Below are positions 1 to 9,174 of a stretch of DNA of 64,000 nucleotides, one piece after another (positions within the stretch are counted from its first letter, which is position 1; the number at the start of each line of letters is the position of its first letter). The stretch spans positions 1 through 64,000 of the forward strand of contig CAZDKL010000004.1 in assembly GCA_964506185.1 (NCBI GenBank). The letters run 5' to 3'. The notes beneath the pieces are model-generated. The model made no database searches and was not told where the DNA came from. It worked only from the letters and a program-made list of their open reading frames with translations. The DNA is from UBA2144 sp964506185. GTDB taxonomy: Bacteria; Patescibacteriota; Gracilibacteria; Peribacterales; Peribacteraceae. Position numbers and translations under genes: made by a program.

Positions 1-55
<55 letters not shown>

Positions 56-550
56 TCAGGGCTTAGATCAGGGACGTAAATCCCCTCACGTAACCTTCTG
101 ACACTGGGCAGGCATCAGCCTCTATACGTTGTTTTACAACTTCGCAGAGACCTGTGTTTTTGGTAAACAGTCGCCTGGACTCATTTATTGCAACCGTGCA
201 CACAAGGTACACGGCAGTCCTTATCCCGAAGTTACGGACGTTGTTTTGCCGAGTTCCTTGACACGATATTACCCGTTCGCCTTGGTCTACTCGACCACCC
301 CACCGGAGTTGGTTTGCGGTACGGACTCACGGATTTCTGTGAGCGATGTTTTTCTTGGAAGCAGAAACAGCCAGACTCTCCCGCCTTGCGGCGGACATTT
401 GGTATCCACACTCAGCTCATCCGGGGGATTTGCCTCCCGGAATCAACACTTCATGTGTTACACGTGCAGTCAATGCACACGCTCTGGTACTCCCGCTCCG
501 TTACAACGCTCCTAGGATGACAGCATCCTTTTTCATTGACATGTTCCTCA

Positions 551-650
551 CCACTTTGGAATCTAATTTGAATCTGGAATATGGAAGCTAGAATATGGAA
601 TATTATTCCAAATTCTAGATTCTAGATTCTAGATTCTAAATTCCAAAATG
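551..650 (-). repeat. Hairpin repeat inserted in 23S rRNA helix 58 region
   Basis: An AT-rich stretch absent from E. coli 23S. It contains tandem TTCTAGA words that face complementary words, so the arms fold back on each other (TTTGGAATTTAGAATC against the stretch ending in GATTCCAAA). It sits between conserved flanks corresponding to E. coli about 1420-1520. Whether it is excised from the mature rRNA, like known intervening sequences, cannot be seen from DNA. Confidence 0.75.
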
Positions 651-1030
651 GTAAGGAACAGAGGCCGATAAAACTATCAGCTAACACCCTCTGGTGATCT
701 CCATGAGGTACAGGAATATTGACCTGTTGTCCATCGGTTACGCCTTTCGGCCTGGCCTTAGGACCGACTAACCCCACGCCGATTTACGTTGCGTGGGAAA
801 CCTTGGGGATTCGGCGGGCAAGATTTTCACTTGCCTAGTAGTTACTCATGCCAACATTCTCACTTCCGTCCGCTCCACAATACTTCGCAGTACTGCTTCA
901 CTGCTGAACGGAACGCTCCTCTACTGCGACCTACTAATGTAGGCCACTCATTGCTTCGGTTTATCGTTTCGCCCCGATACATTTTCGGCGCACGAATGCA
1001 ATCGACCAGTGAGCTGTTACGCTTTCTTTA

Positions 1031-1061
<31 letters not shown>

Positions 1062-2029
1062 TTGTCGATGCATTCGTACTACCTTTTCCACTGAACGATA
1101 ATTAGGGACCTTAGCAGATGATTAGGGTTCTTTCCCTTTCGTCAACGGCAGTTAGCTGTCGCTGACTCACTCCCGATGCTGAAGAGTTGGTATTCGGAGT
1201 TTGTCAGGATTTGGTAGGTCGGAAAGACCCCCGCATCCAAACAGTAGCTCTACCCCCAACTGTATACATCGAGGCTGCCCCTAAAGGCATTTCGAGGAGA
1301 ACCAGCTATCTCCGGGTTCGATAGGCTTTTCACCCCTAACCACAGGTCATCCCCCAGTCTTGCGGCACTGGTGGGTGCGGGCCTCCAATCGTGTTCCCAC
1401 GACCTTCACCCTGCCCATGGTTAGCTCACCCGGTTTCGGGTCTTGCGCATGCGACTCAAAAATCGCCCTATTCGGACTCGCTTTCGCTCCGGCTTCGGCT
1501 TTTAGGCCTTAACCTGCCACATACGACAAACTCGTTGGCTCATTATGCAAAAGGCACGCCGTCACCCAATAAATTGGGCTCCGACTCTTTGTATGCATCA
1601 CATTTCAGAGACTATTTCATCCCCCTTCCGGGGTGCTTTTCACCTTTCCCTCACGGTACTATCCGCTATTGATCTCTGTACCTATTTAGCCTTAGGTGGT
1701 GGTCCACCTAGATTCAGGCCGGATTACACGTGTCCGACCCTACTCAGGAAATCCCTACTGTGTATTACTTTTTCGGCGACGGGGCTCTCACCCTCTTTGG
1801 CCGTCCGTTCCAGGATCGTTTGCCTAAAGTAAAAACAATCAGATATTGGGCTCCTACAACCATCCAAATTAATAATATGGAATTTGGGCTGTTCCCTTTT
1901 CGCTCGCCACTACTAAGGGAATCTCTATTGATTTCTTTTCCTCTGTTACATGAGATGTTTCAGTTCACAGAGTGACCGTCTGGTCCTGTTTATGATTTCA
2001 TTGAAGATTGATGATACTACTGATTCTTT

Positions 2030-2090
2030 GTTAGTGAGTAGTGAGTAGTGTGTAGGTTTCTACTACTCACTACCCACTACACACTCGTTT
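2030..2090 (-). repeat. Hairpin repeat inserted in 23S rRNA helix 9 region
   Basis: Tandem TAGTGAG words followed by their inverted copies form a foldback in the helix 9 region (E. coli about 131-148), a known site for intervening sequences in other bacteria. The same TAGTGAGTAG word recurs in intergenic hairpins at 17931-18012 and 39877-39944, so the rRNA insert belongs to a dispersed repeat family. Confidence 0.8.
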
Positions 2091-2278
2091 TCAAGGAAAT
2101 AATAAACAGAACCAGACATCCTCCCATTACGGAGGACAGGTTTCCCCATTCGGAAATCCCCGGTTATAACGCCTGCCTAGCGGCTTACCGAGGCTTATCG
2201 CAGCTGGCCACGTCCTTCGTCGGAGTACAGAGTCGAGGCATCCATGTGATGCAATGAGTAACGTTCTTATGATGACTA

Positions 2279-2380
2279 TCGACAATCAACAATCAACACG
2301 CGCACTTCGTGCGCTTTCAACTACTCATAGTTGAATGTTGATTGTTGACAGTCCGCCAAAGGCGGACGTGTCGATTGTCG
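2279..2380. repeat. Compound inverted repeat just upstream of 23S
   Basis: Nested inverted repeats: a CGACAATC/GATTGTCG outer arm, CAATCAACA words facing TGTTGATTG words, a GCGCAC-TTC-GTGCGC hairpin and a GTCCGCC-AAA-GGCGGAC hairpin. It lies directly before the 23S 5' end in the transcript and could take part in pre-rRNA processing. It is also the same style of repeat as elsewhere in the window. Confidence 0.6.
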
Positions 2381-2396
2381 TTTTTTATCTGTTCAC

Positions 2397-2495
2397 GTGT
2401 CACCCTCAAGGCGAGCAGGACATGCTCACACAAGATGTGACACAAAAATTGCATTTTTTTTGATCATACAAAGCTGGTATATAAATTGTATGATC
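2397..2495 (-). other. Structured part of the 23S leader (two inverted repeats)
   Basis: Two inverted repeats in the untranslated leader. GTGTCAC (2397-2403) faces GTGACAC (2437-2443), with an inner GAGCA/TGCTC hairpin. GATCATACAA (2462-2471) faces TTGTATGATC (2486-2495), a perfect 10-bp pair with a 14-nt loop, bordered by a run of eight T on the plus strand. The T run is on the wrong side for a terminator of the 23S transcript, so a processing or antitermination role is possible. The rest of 2496-2683 has no gene. It holds a CCCTTCGACAAGCTCAGGG repeat (2544-2562) and small hairpins. Confidence 0.45.
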
Positions 2496-2683
2496 TCGGC
2501 CGGTGATCTAAATGACCGCAGGGGCGATTGAACACCGTAAAACCCTTCGACAAGCTCAGGGTTGTTTCTGCTTCGCAGAAACAAAAACGGGTGTTACGCA
2601 CACCCGCAGAACTCGAGGAAATCCTCCCTTTTTTCAGGGTTTCGATTCCGGCGGCTGGGCGCAAAAACGCATAAAGCTAAGAG

Positions 2684-2711
2684 ATTTTAGAGGCTGATTG
2701 GTTTCAGTCAA
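2684..2711 (-). promoter_or_regulatory. Probable 23S rRNA promoter
   Basis: On the minus strand TTGACT and TAAAAT are separated by 16 nt, close to the sigma-70 consensus, pointing toward the 23S gene about 410 nt downstream. It is the best promoter-like sequence between the methyltransferase gene and 23S. No transcript data are available. Confidence 0.5.
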
Positions 2712-2951
2712 GAAAAAAGTGGCTTCCGGAGGCAAAAAAGTGATGTTTTTTGAGCTAACATCCGTAACTCGAAATGCGCCCTCCCCCCAGGGGTGGGGTA
2801 TGGGCTCAGGGTGGCGGGCCGTCAGTATTGTGTCAGCCCTAAACACTTCGTCAATATCATCTCAAAATTTTCCGGCATATACCCCGACTTTTTGGCTTGT
2901 ATTAGGACTGTTTGGCGTTCCACCCTCAAGCGGAACAGACTGCTTTTGAGC

Positions 2952-3698
2952 TTAATTAAGCCTTTTTCTTCCAACAATCCCTTCAACAAAGAAAGGGGCA
3001 TAAAAAGTACCTAAAATGTCCAATCCACCTTGTTGTTGAGCGAATAGAGCATCGTCAGCACTGCAACCGTTAAAGTATCCTCCTCTCCCTTCAAACTGAC
3101 GATATATCGACATCCAAGACTTAGAAGCAAATTGAGTAATTGGATTCCCATCCCAGCAGAAGTTATCAGCAATTAAATGAATACCACCTAGTTTTAGAAC
3201 TGCATTAACCTGCTCGGAAACTTCAACAAGATTATTAATGTGATGATGTACTGCAATACCAGTTACAACATCAAAACTATTCGGTCCAAACTCTTTTAAT
3301 ATTTGTTCTGCAGGTAAATTAACAAACTCGCCACTTACTCTATTGTCATTCGACAATAGAAAATATGGAGGCTCTACTAAATCACAACCGGTAATATGAA
3401 TCTTCTTGACCGAATCGGTTACTACTGATCGTATTATCAGATCATTCTTGTATCCCATACCACAACCTAAATCTAAGATGCGAACTTCCTCAGGCGACTC
3501 ATAAGAATGTTTTGCCAAAATTTTCCTGACTCTTCTCGGCATTGAGGGTTTAAGAATCTCGGCCCTCATGCGCCAAAATCCTGGATGACACAATTTATTC
3601 CTGACTTCGTATGATTTTACTATCTGTCGCTGAACATCTGTTAAACAATTCTCTTCCAAAGACATAGGAGGAAGATTGTACACGAGGAATGCTGTCAT
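2952..3698 (-). CDS. Class I SAM-dependent methyltransferase
   Basis: About 248 residues. The Rossmann motif I, ILDLGCGMGYKND, lies near residue 90, followed by an acidic strand end (GCDL) and a FDVVTGIAVHHH segment typical of Methyltransf_11/25-type small-molecule methyltransferases. The ATG at 3696-3698 is chosen because a GAGG element lies 5 nt upstream. An upstream TTG also in frame lies inside the repeat array at 3701-3786, so that repeat provides the ribosome-binding region. The substrate cannot be told. The gene stands alone between the 23S promoter and ssb. Confidence 0.8.
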   Translation of the reverse strand: MTAFLVYNLPPMSLEENCLTDVQRQIVKSYEVRNKLCHPGFWRMRAEILKPSMPRRVRKILAKHSYESPEEVRILDLGCGMGYKNDLIIRSVVTDSVKKIHITGCDLVEPPYFLLSNDNRVSGEFVNLPAEQILKEFGPNSFDVVTGIAVHHHINNLVEVSEQVNAVLKLGGIHLIADNFCWDGNPITQFASKSWMSIYRQFEGRGGYFNGCSADDALFAQQQGGLDILGTFYAPFFVEGIVGRKRLN

Positions 3699-3700
3699 AC

Positions 3701-3786
3701 AACCTCTCAACCTATCAGCCTATCAGCCTATCAGCCTATCAACCTCTAACCTATAAACCTATCAACCTCTAACCTATAAACCTATT
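3701..3786. repeat. Tandem repeat array (CCTATCA/CCTATAA words)
   Basis: Imperfect 8-11 bp units of the form CCTATCAGCC, CCTATCAACC and CTAACCTATAAA are repeated about eight times. There is no inverted half, so this is a one-armed member of the repeat class seen across the window. It fills the whole gap between ssb and the methyltransferase and overlaps the region that initiates the latter. Confidence 0.8.
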
Positions 3787-4180
3787 AAGCAATCACCTCC
3801 TCCGGTACAGCTATATCCTCCACTGACTCAACCGGAGCATGCATTTCCCCCTTCGGTCCGAGCAGAACAATATTTTCGACTACAACTTCTGTTCTGAAGA
3901 TCTTGGTTCCTTCGGGACTATCCCAACTGCGAGTTTTTAAATAGCCCTCAATGAACAGAGGCTTTCCCTTCTTAACATTTTCGGCGCAGAATTCTGCTAG
4001 TCCTCCCCAAGCCACAAGATTGTGGTACTCGGGAAGACTTTGTTTGTCGCCGGTTGAATCTTTCCAAACACGGTTGGTAGCGAGACCGAATGTGCAGACG
4101 GCCTGACCGTTGGTAGTGCTCTTTAACTCGGGATCGCGGGTTACGTTGCCGAGCAGCATTACTTTATTCACGGACTTCAT
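3785..4180 (-). CDS. ssb: Single-stranded DNA-binding protein
   Basis: 131 residues with one OB fold. MKSVNKVMLLGNVTRDPEL opens the protein, and YHNLVAWGGLAEFCAENVKKG and GKPLFIEGYLKTRSW are diagnostic SSB blocks. It coats single-stranded DNA in replication and repair. The tail is acidic but lacks the usual DDDIPF-type tip: it ends EEVIA. It lies 135 bp downstream of rpoB, separated by a hairpin repeat. The region before the start holds a short CTACCCC/CTAGCACC tandem word and a TATGAT -10-like box about 34 nt upstream. Confidence 0.95.
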   Translation of the reverse strand: MKSVNKVMLLGNVTRDPELKSTTNGQAVCTFGLATNRVWKDSTGDKQSLPEYHNLVAWGGLAEFCAENVKKGKPLFIEGYLKTRSWDSPEGTKIFRTEVVVENIVLLGPKGEMHAPVESVEDIAVPEEVIA

Positions 4181-4240
4181 GGGTGCTAGGGGTAGGGGTA
4201 GAACGACGTAATCATAATGTCATTGATAGATCTTGGGAAG

Positions 4241-4316
4241 GATTAAGACGTAAAAAGTAAGACATAAGACGTAAGATTTTTCTTAACTTCTTACGTCCTA
4301 AGTCTTACGTCTTAAT
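4241..4316. repeat. Hairpin repeat after rpoB
   Basis: Perfect 13-bp outer arms (GATTAAGACGTAA against TTACGTCTTAATC) flank tandem AAGACATAAGACGTAAG words and their inverted copies. It touches the rpoB stop codon and may act as its terminator or mRNA 3' stabiliser. It is a two-armed member of the dispersed repeat class. Confidence 0.8.
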
Positions 4317-7300
4317 CATGCTGCTTCTCTTGATTCTTCACTCACAGACTCTGCCATCTCTTCTTTTGCAGTTACTCCGGAAGCTTCTACCTCTTTACCT
4401 TCTTCTATTCCTTCTTTAACTTCTGATGAAGATTCAGATCCAACCTGAGGAAGATCAGAAAGCTCGGTAATCTTATCTTCGGATGGAACAATTTCTTCTG
4501 CCTCTTTTTCTGCAGCAACACGAGATTCTAATTCAACTTCTTCTATCTCTCCTTCCTCAATCGTCACGCGCTCTTCGGGCTCTATTTCATCTTTGAATTT
4601 GAGTAGATCAACTTTAAGTCCGAGTGCCTGAAGTTCCTTAACAAGAACATTGAAAGATTCGGGGATAGAAGGTCGGCGAATCTGTTCTCTCTTAACAATA
4701 GCTTCGTAGGCTTTGCTTCGACCAATAACATCGTCTGATTTGATGGTGAGCATTTCTTGAAGCGTGTGAGCAGCACCGTAAGCTTCCAAAGCCCACACCT
4801 CCATTTCTCCAAACCTCTGACCACCGTGTTGTGCTTTTCCTCCAAGAGGCTGTTGCGTAACCAATGAGTACGGCCCAACTGACCTGGCATGTATCTTGTC
4901 TTCAACAAGGTGAAGCAGCTTAAGCATGTAAACCATTCCGACAGTAGTTTCGTGAGCGAATGGCTCACCAGTAAATCCATTGTAGAGCTGAACTTTTCCG
5001 GAACGCGGCAACCCCGCAACTTCCAAGAAGTCACCGATTTTTTTAGCCGAGATTCCATCCAGCGCAGGAGTCGCAATTTTAATTCCAAGCGCCTGGCATG
5101 CCCAACCCAAGTGTGTTTCCAGAACTTGTCCAATATTCATACGCGAAGTTACTCCGAGCGGATTTAAAATAATATCTACCGGAGTTCCATCTTTAAGGAA
5201 TGGCATATCTTCGACTGGAACAATTCTGGCAATGACTCCCTTGTTACCATGTCGCCCTGCCATCTTATCTCCCTCTCTTATCTTTCTTGTCTGTGCAACA
5301 TACACTTTAATCTGTTTGATTACTCCGGTTGGAAGTTCGTCTCCTTCTGATCTGTCGAAAATCTGAACGTCCACAACTTTTCCACCCGCACCACCTGGAA
5401 GTCTGAGTGAGCTGTCTTTTACGTCTTTTGCCTTATCCCCGAAAATGGCTTGTAGAAGCCGTTCTTCGGGTGTTAACTCGGTCTCGCCCTTAGGAGTAAT
5501 TTTTCCAACAAGAATATCTCCTTCATGTACTGTTGCTCCTATTCTAACGATTCCATCGGTATCCAAATCTTTAAGTTTTGCTTCACCAACATTTGGAATA
5601 TCTCGAGTGATCATTTCGGATCCTAGTTTCGTATCTCGAACATCGGTTACGTATGATTCAATATGAATTGAATCGAACATTCCGTCTTTCACCATTCGAT
5701 CCGAAAGTATTACGGCGTCCTCAAAGTTATATCCTTGCCATGACATGTATGCAACAAGCAAGTTTTGTCCAAGTGCGAGCTCGCCATTGTCAACTGATGC
5801 ACCATCGGCAAGACTCTCACCCTTTCGGACTTTTTGTCCGCGAAGAACGCGCGGTCGCAAACTAAAACATGTACCTTGATTTGATCTGACAAATGAGTGT
5901 AAAGAATATGTTTGCTTACGTCCTGACTTGTAAACAACAGAGATTTCTTGCGCATCACTGTACACAATTTCTCCATCTTCCTCGGCAAGCAATGCATGCC
6001 CAGCTGATCTAGCTGCCAATCCTTCCATTCCAGTTCCAACAAGAGGAGCAGAAGGTTTTACCAGAGGAACTGCCTGTCGTTGCATGTTTGTTCCCATTGA
6101 TGCTCGGGTATTATCATCGTGCTCAAGGAACGGGATTAGTGCAGTCGATAGCGAGAGAATTTGTTTTGGCGAAACATCAACGTGAGTAATGTCGCGTACA
6201 TGAGACAGAATAGGCTCTCCACCTTTTCTTGCAGATACACGTGATGTTACAAACTCGCCAAATTCAGAGAATTTCGTTTGAGCTTGTGCAATTGAAAGAC
6301 GTCGCTCTTGTTCGGCATCAGCATAAATAACTTTGCCGGTAACATAAGCTCGAACAGGCACATCCTTGAAATCCTGTTTCTTAAGTAGTGAAATTATTTT
6401 TTTCGCCTTCTCCTTGGTATCAATCACCTCACCCGCCCGAACAATCAATTTTCTATTGTCTCGCAAATCGACATCAAACATTCTCCCCAACATCTTGTCT
6501 GGATCTAAAGGCACGCTGTGGCCAACTTCTCTATAAGGAGTTTCCAAAAATCCGTATTCATTAACTCGGGAAAAAATAGACAAGTGTACAACTAGCCCAA
6601 TATTCGGACCCTCGGGAGTTGCAATGGGACATATGCGTCCATAGTGGCTTTGGTGCACGTCACGCACATCAAAGCTCGCACGCTCTCGCGAAAGTCCTCC
6701 TGGTCCCATGGCAGATAATCTGCGTTTGTGGCTGAGTTCTGATATTGGATTTGTCTGATCCATGAACTGGCTAAGCTGGGAGCTCGCGAAGAATTCCCTC
6801 ATAGCTGCCGTTATAGGCCTGCAGTTAATAAGTTGCATCGGAGTTACAGTTTCCAAGTCCATAACGGTCATTCGATCTTTTACAATGCGTTCTGTTCTGA
6901 TCAAGCCAACTCGATATTTATTCTGAACTAGCTCTCCAACACTTCTGACTCTTCTATTACTAAGGTGGTCAATATCATCAGGAACACCTTCGCCATTATT
7001 TAATTTGATAAGTTCTCTTAAAATTTCAACAAAGTCTTCTACCTGAAATACCCTATGCTCTTCGTCGCTTGAAGTTTTAAAGCCGAATCTTCTGTTCATC
7101 TTGTATCTGGCAATTGCTCCCATGTCATACTTTTTAAAATCGAAGAACATTGCATCAATCAATTGCTTGGCATTTTCAGGTGTGGCCAAATCTCCCGGAC
7201 GAACTTTGCGGTAAACACTTTGGTAAGCATCTTCGACTGTTCTCGCAGGATCTTTATCCAGAGTCGTAAGAATATAGTCCTTTTCTTTAGTGACTTCCGA

Positions 7301-8329
7301 AAATACATTAATAATTTTTTCATCGGTGTCGAAACCGAATATTCTTAGGAGTTGAGTAATGGGTATCTTTCTTTTGCGGTCAATCTTACAAGAGATGATT
7401 CCCCTTCTGTCAGTTTCAATTTCTAACCAAACTCCGCGCTTTGGAATAATTTTTGCAGCATGTAGTTTTGGATTGTCCGGCATTTTAGAGAAGAACACTC
7501 CAGGAGATCTAACAAGTTGATGAACAACTACTCGCTCAATACCTCCTACGATGAACGTACCGATATCTGTCATCAAAGGAATAGATCCCAAGAAGACATC
7601 TTGCTCCTTGATTTCTCCTGTCTCCTTATTAATAAGCTGAACATGGCCCTTCATAACAGATTCGAAGCTCAAGTTTCTTCTTCTACAAGTATCAGGATCG
7701 TATTTCGGAGGATCAAAAGTGTGTCCAAGCATACGCAGTTCCATTTTCTTTCCGGAGAAGTCCGTGATCGGTGAAATCTCACCCATCAATTCCTTAAGCC
7801 CTTCGGTAAGGAACCACTCATAACTCTTCACCTGCATTTCAACCAAAGAGGGAATAACCAAATCAGGCGCCTCATCTCCTGTAAAGAAGAGACGATCATT
7901 TTGATTTCCAACTGGTTTTAAATCTTCAGGAAATTGTTTTGTTACTGCAGGCATTTTCCCAGATGAAGGAATCGCAATTGCTTCACTTGATGGAAGTACG
8001 CCTTGAGGAATAGTCATTTGATATTCCTTCGCAGCAGCTCTCTTCTTGGCCCCAATAATTTTGCGTTGTTCTTCTTTCTTTTTAGCTGCAGTTTTTTTGG
8101 GGGCAACTTTCTTAGGTGCTACTTTCTTAGGCGCTACTTTCTTGGGAGGAGTCTTTTTCGAGACAACCTTCTTCTTTGGAGCAGGCTTTTTCGCAGCTTT
8201 TTTCGGAGCCTTCTTTGCAGGGGCTTTCTTGGCTACCTTCTTCGTCGCTTTCTTTACTGCTTTCTTCACCTTCTTTAGAAGTTTCTTTTTTGGAGCCTTT
8301 TTGGCAGGCTTCTTCTTTTTTGCGGGCAT
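4316..8329 (-). CDS. rpoB: RNA polymerase beta subunit with lysine-rich N-terminal tail
   Basis: 1337 residues. Typical RpoB sequence begins near residue 145 (PDLVIPSLVEMQVKSYEWFL) and includes the rifampicin-region block SQLSQFMDQTNPISELSHKR, RICPIATPEGPNIGL, GDKMAGRHGNKGV and the C-terminal GGKAQHGGQRFGEMEVWALE. Residues 1 to about 105 are almost only Lys, Ala, Pro and Val, with PKKVAPKKVAPKK repeats like histone H1 tails. The last 80 or so residues are strongly acidic. Both extensions are unusual for beta. rpoC does not follow: the next gene is ssb, and upstream is sodA rather than rplL, so the classic rplJL-rpoBC cluster is broken here. Confidence 0.97.
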   Translation of the reverse strand: MPAKKKKPAKKAPKKKLLKKVKKAVKKATKKVAKKAPAKKAPKKAAKKPAPKKKVVSKKTPPKKVAPKKVAPKKVAPKKTAAKKKEEQRKIIGAKKRAAAKEYQMTIPQGVLPSSEAIAIPSSGKMPAVTKQFPEDLKPVGNQNDRLFFTGDEAPDLVIPSLVEMQVKSYEWFLTEGLKELMGEISPITDFSGKKMELRMLGHTFDPPKYDPDTCRRRNLSFESVMKGHVQLINKETGEIKEQDVFLGSIPLMTDIGTFIVGGIERVVVHQLVRSPGVFFSKMPDNPKLHAAKIIPKRGVWLEIETDRRGIISCKIDRKRKIPITQLLRIFGFDTDEKIINVFSEVTKEKDYILTTLDKDPARTVEDAYQSVYRKVRPGDLATPENAKQLIDAMFFDFKKYDMGAIARYKMNRRFGFKTSSDEEHRVFQVEDFVEILRELIKLNNGEGVPDDIDHLSNRRVRSVGELVQNKYRVGLIRTERIVKDRMTVMDLETVTPMQLINCRPITAAMREFFASSQLSQFMDQTNPISELSHKRRLSAMGPGGLSRERASFDVRDVHQSHYGRICPIATPEGPNIGLVVHLSIFSRVNEYGFLETPYREVGHSVPLDPDKMLGRMFDVDLRDNRKLIVRAGEVIDTKEKAKKIISLLKKQDFKDVPVRAYVTGKVIYADAEQERRLSIAQAQTKFSEFGEFVTSRVSARKGGEPILSHVRDITHVDVSPKQILSLSTALIPFLEHDDNTRASMGTNMQRQAVPLVKPSAPLVGTGMEGLAARSAGHALLAEEDGEIVYSDAQEISVVYKSGRKQTYSLHSFVRSNQGTCFSLRPRVLRGQKVRKGESLADGASVDNGELALGQNLLVAYMSWQGYNFEDAVILSDRMVKDGMFDSIHIESYVTDVRDTKLGSEMITRDIPNVGEAKLKDLDTDGIVRIGATVHEGDILVGKITPKGETELTPEERLLQAIFGDKAKDVKDSSLRLPGGAGGKVVDVQIFDRSEGDELPTGVIKQIKVYVAQTRKIREGDKMAGRHGNKGVIARIVPVEDMPFLKDGTPVDIILNPLGVTSRMNIGQVLETHLGWACQALGIKIATPALDGISAKKIGDFLEVAGLPRSGKVQLYNGFTGEPFAHETTVGMVYMLKLLHLVEDKIHARSVGPYSLVTQQPLGGKAQHGGQRFGEMEVWALEAYGAAHTLQEMLTIKSDDVIGRSKAYEAIVKREQIRRPSIPESFNVLVKELQALGLKVDLLKFKDEIEPEERVTIEEGEIEEVELESRVAAEKEAEEIVPSEDKITELSDLPQVGSESSSEVKEGIEEGKEVEASGVTAKEEMAESVSEESREAA

Positions 8330-8364
8330 AGGGATTAGATGAAAATAAACAAATAGACCGTGCT

Positions 8365-8404
8365 TGCTCTGAGCGAGCCCGAAGGGCGAGTCGAAGAGTG
8401 CCCT
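8365..8404. repeat. CTTCGACTCGCC-type palindromic repeat upstream of rpoB
   Basis: On the minus strand CTTCGACTCGCCC-TTCG-GGCTCGCTCAG folds as a hairpin and resembles the CGACAAGCTCAGG repeat at 2544-2562 and inside rnpA. It lies in the 5' leader region of rpoB. No clear -10 box was found close to the rpoB start. Confidence 0.6.
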
Positions 8405-8507
8405 TAGGGAGAGTCATTCAGATGCAACACACAGATCTAATTACACAATCAAGACTACTGTGATCGAAAGAATCCTACTCTAAATAAGTCTGAGGTCAAT
8501 AATTATC

Positions 8508-9116
8508 TTAATCAATTTCAAAACTAGTTAACTTTTTTCCCGCCTCTTCCCAATCAACCACATTCCAAAATGCTTCAACGTACTCCGGACGCCTGTTCTG
8601 ATATTTGAGGTAATAGGCATGCTCCCATACATCAATACATAGTATTGGTTTTAGCCCTTGTGTAAGAGGAGAATCTTGATTTGGGGTTTGAGCAATCTGT
8701 AGCTGATCATCATTACTGACTAGCCAAGCCCAGCCTGATCCAAATTGAGTCAAAGCAGCTTCAGTGAACTTTTCCTTGAATGAATTGAAATCACCAAATA
8801 CTTCATCAATTGTAGATTTTAAATCCCCTTCTGGCTCTCCGTAATTCTGAGGCCCCAAGCATGTCCAGAATATATTGTGATTAAGCACTCCTCCACCATT
8901 ATTTCTAATCGCTGAGCGTTTATCCTCGGGAATCTGATCCAGATCAGCAATGATTTCTTCAATGGATTTATCTTCAAACCCTGTACCCTCAAGTGCTGCA
9001 TTTGTCTTATCAACATAAGCCTGATGATGCTTGGAATGATGGATTTCCATCGTTTTGGCATCAATATGAGGCTCGAGTGCCGAATAATCGTATTGGAGTT
9101 CGGGGAGAGTTAGCAT
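8508..9116 (-). CDS. sodA: Superoxide dismutase, Fe/Mn family
   Basis: Converts superoxide to hydrogen peroxide and oxygen. 202 residues from MLTLPELQYDYSALEPHIDA. Metal ligands are visible: His in MEIHHSKHHQAYV, His in GGGVLNHNIFW, and Asp and His in CIDVWEHAYYLKYQNRR. The GSGWAWLV and DVWEHAYY signatures are intact, and length is normal. Fe and Mn forms cannot be separated by eye. The start at 9116 is preferred over 9122 because a TAGAAT -10 box (9123-9128) ends 6 nt before it, implying a leaderless message. It is divergent from femAB. Confidence 0.95.
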   Translation of the reverse strand: MLTLPELQYDYSALEPHIDAKTMEIHHSKHHQAYVDKTNAALEGTGFEDKSIEEIIADLDQIPEDKRSAIRNNGGGVLNHNIFWTCLGPQNYGEPEGDLKSTIDEVFGDFNSFKEKFTEAALTQFGSGWAWLVSNDDQLQIAQTPNQDSPLTQGLKPILCIDVWEHAYYLKYQNRRPEYVEAFWNVVDWEEAGKKLTSFEID

Positions 9117-9122
9117 GATCAT

Positions 9123-9167
9123 ATTCTAAGTGAAAAGTTAAAAGTTAAAAGTGATTTAGATTACAAT
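9123..9167. promoter_or_regulatory. Divergent leaderless promoters of sodA and femAB
   Basis: Minus-strand TAGAAT at 9123-9128 ends 6 nt before the sodA ATG. Plus-strand TACAAT at 9162-9167 ends 7 nt before the femAB ATG at 9175. Between them lie tandem AAGTTAAAAGT words of the repeat class. No SD precedes either start. Confidence 0.6.
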
Positions 9168-9174
9168 GCGATAT

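Noticed and set aside
551..650. Group I or II intron or homing endonuclease in 23S
   Set aside because: The insert is under 100 nt, with no intron core or endonuclease frame.
3701..3786. CRISPR array
   Set aside because: Units are 8-11 bp without distinct spacers and no cas gene is in the window.
8003..8417. Phe/Leu-rich and Lys/Glu-rich frames opposite or across the rpoB start
   Set aside because: They are frame shadows of the Lys/Ala codons in the RpoB N-terminal tail.
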